Program-made: the position numbers and the translations under genes
Notes under the pieces: model-generated
The model's input: the letters and a program-made list of their open reading frames with translations, nothing else
Database searches by the model: none
Told to the model about the DNA's origin: nothing
Shown here: positions 24,919 through 25,181 of the stretch, one piece after another
How positions within the stretch are numbered: position 1 is the first letter of the stretch
How the letters are laid out: every line of letters starts with the position of its first letter
NCBI GenBank assembly: GCA_023429985.1
Contig: JAEZCV010000040.1
Location: forward strand, 1 to 25,181
Reading direction: 5' to 3'
DNA: 25,181 nucleotides
Source: Bacteroidota bacterium
Lineage (GTDB): Bacteria; Bacteroidota; Bacteroidia; Chitinophagales; Chitinophagaceae

Positions 24919-25181
24919 ATGACTTCAACCGTGGTTTATAACGGGGAATTAAGAACTACCTGCACCCATACAAGATCTGGATCTTCATTCGAAACCGATG
25001 CTCCACCCGATAATAATGGAAAAGGTGAAAGATTTTCTCCCACCGATCTTATGGCCACTTCACTTGCTACCTGCATGATTACCGTTATGGGTATAAAGGC
25101 AAGATCAATGGGTTTTGATCTTGATGGTTTGGAAGTAAGTGTGGAGAAGATCATGAAACCCGACCCACGAAGGGTTGCCGG
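24919..25181 (+). CDS. OsmC family protein (partial, continues past the right edge)
   Basis: The first 87 codons of an OsmC/Ohr-type protein, reading from ATG 24919 (MTSTVVYNGELRTTC) to the window end. The conserved GERFSPTDLMATSLATCM segment includes the first catalytic cysteine (in LATCM) that reduces organic hydroperoxides in this family, followed by the GIKARSMGFDLDGLEVSVEK strand-helix seen in OsmC proteins. The second catalytic cysteine would lie beyond the window. It is divergent from the unknown exported protein, with 47 bp between starts. OsmC versus other subgroups cannot be settled from the half shown. Confidence 0.88.
   Translation, partial: MTSTVVYNGELRTTCTHTRSGSSFETDAPPDNNGKGERFSPTDLMATSLATCMITVMGIKARSMGFDLDGLEVSVEKIMKPDPRRVA

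Overview
The window looks like a chromosomal segment of a Bacteroidota bacterium, most likely near the Chitinophagaceae/Sphingobacteriia. This rests on protein families typical of that phylum: a GLPGLI-family protein, an outer-membrane beta-barrel protein with a carboxypeptidase-regulatory-like N-terminal domain, a DUF4403 protein, a SusA-like amylase, a FucP-type sugar permease and a fused GNAT-nitrilase. Promoter-like sites of the TTTG/TAnnTTTG type used by Bacteroidota agree. Base composition looks even throughout, and I see no integrase, transposase, tRNA, rRNA or CRISPR array. The lineage is inferred from gene families, not from a marker phylogeny.

Layout. Positions 1-4127 hold dnaK (minus) with a rho-independent terminator beyond it, a divergent exported DUF4403 protein (plus) and a GtrA-like membrane protein (minus). 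argS (plus, 4245-6146) is followed by a 137-bp convergent gap made of a GC-rich palindrome and a GTTTAG repeat array. From 6284 to 20556 lies an alpha-glucan/glycogen locus. It contains glgB (minus), an outer-membrane beta-barrel protein with a GLPGLI partner (plus), and a minus-strand series read in the order FucP-type hexose permease, glgA, glgC, SLC45-like permease, SusA-like amylase. A ROK-family sugar kinase is divergent from that series. From 20553 to 24871 is a minus-strand series read in the order unknown exported protein, lipA, phosphodiester glycosidase-like protein, GNAT-nitrilase fusion. An OsmC-like gene starts at 24919 and runs off the right edge.

How the genes fit together. The central locus has the parts to cleave alpha-glucans in the cell envelope, import oligosaccharides and hexoses, phosphorylate glucose, make ADP-glucose, and polymerise and branch glycogen. 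Phosphoglucomutase, glycogen phosphorylase and a SusCD pair are not in the window. DnaK, ArgS and LipA are housekeeping genes.

I do not see a convincing undescribed defence or mobile system. The signals most worth a second look are: a family of GC-rich palindromes coupled to short tandem repeats at gene 3' ends, one of which supplies the last codons of glgA; a ROK kinase without the family's zinc cysteines; three convergent gene pairs whose stop codons abut or overlap; and the OMP-GLPGLI pair sitting inside the glycogen locus. No gene-free stretch exceeds 300 bases; the largest is 184 bp, between glgC and glgA.
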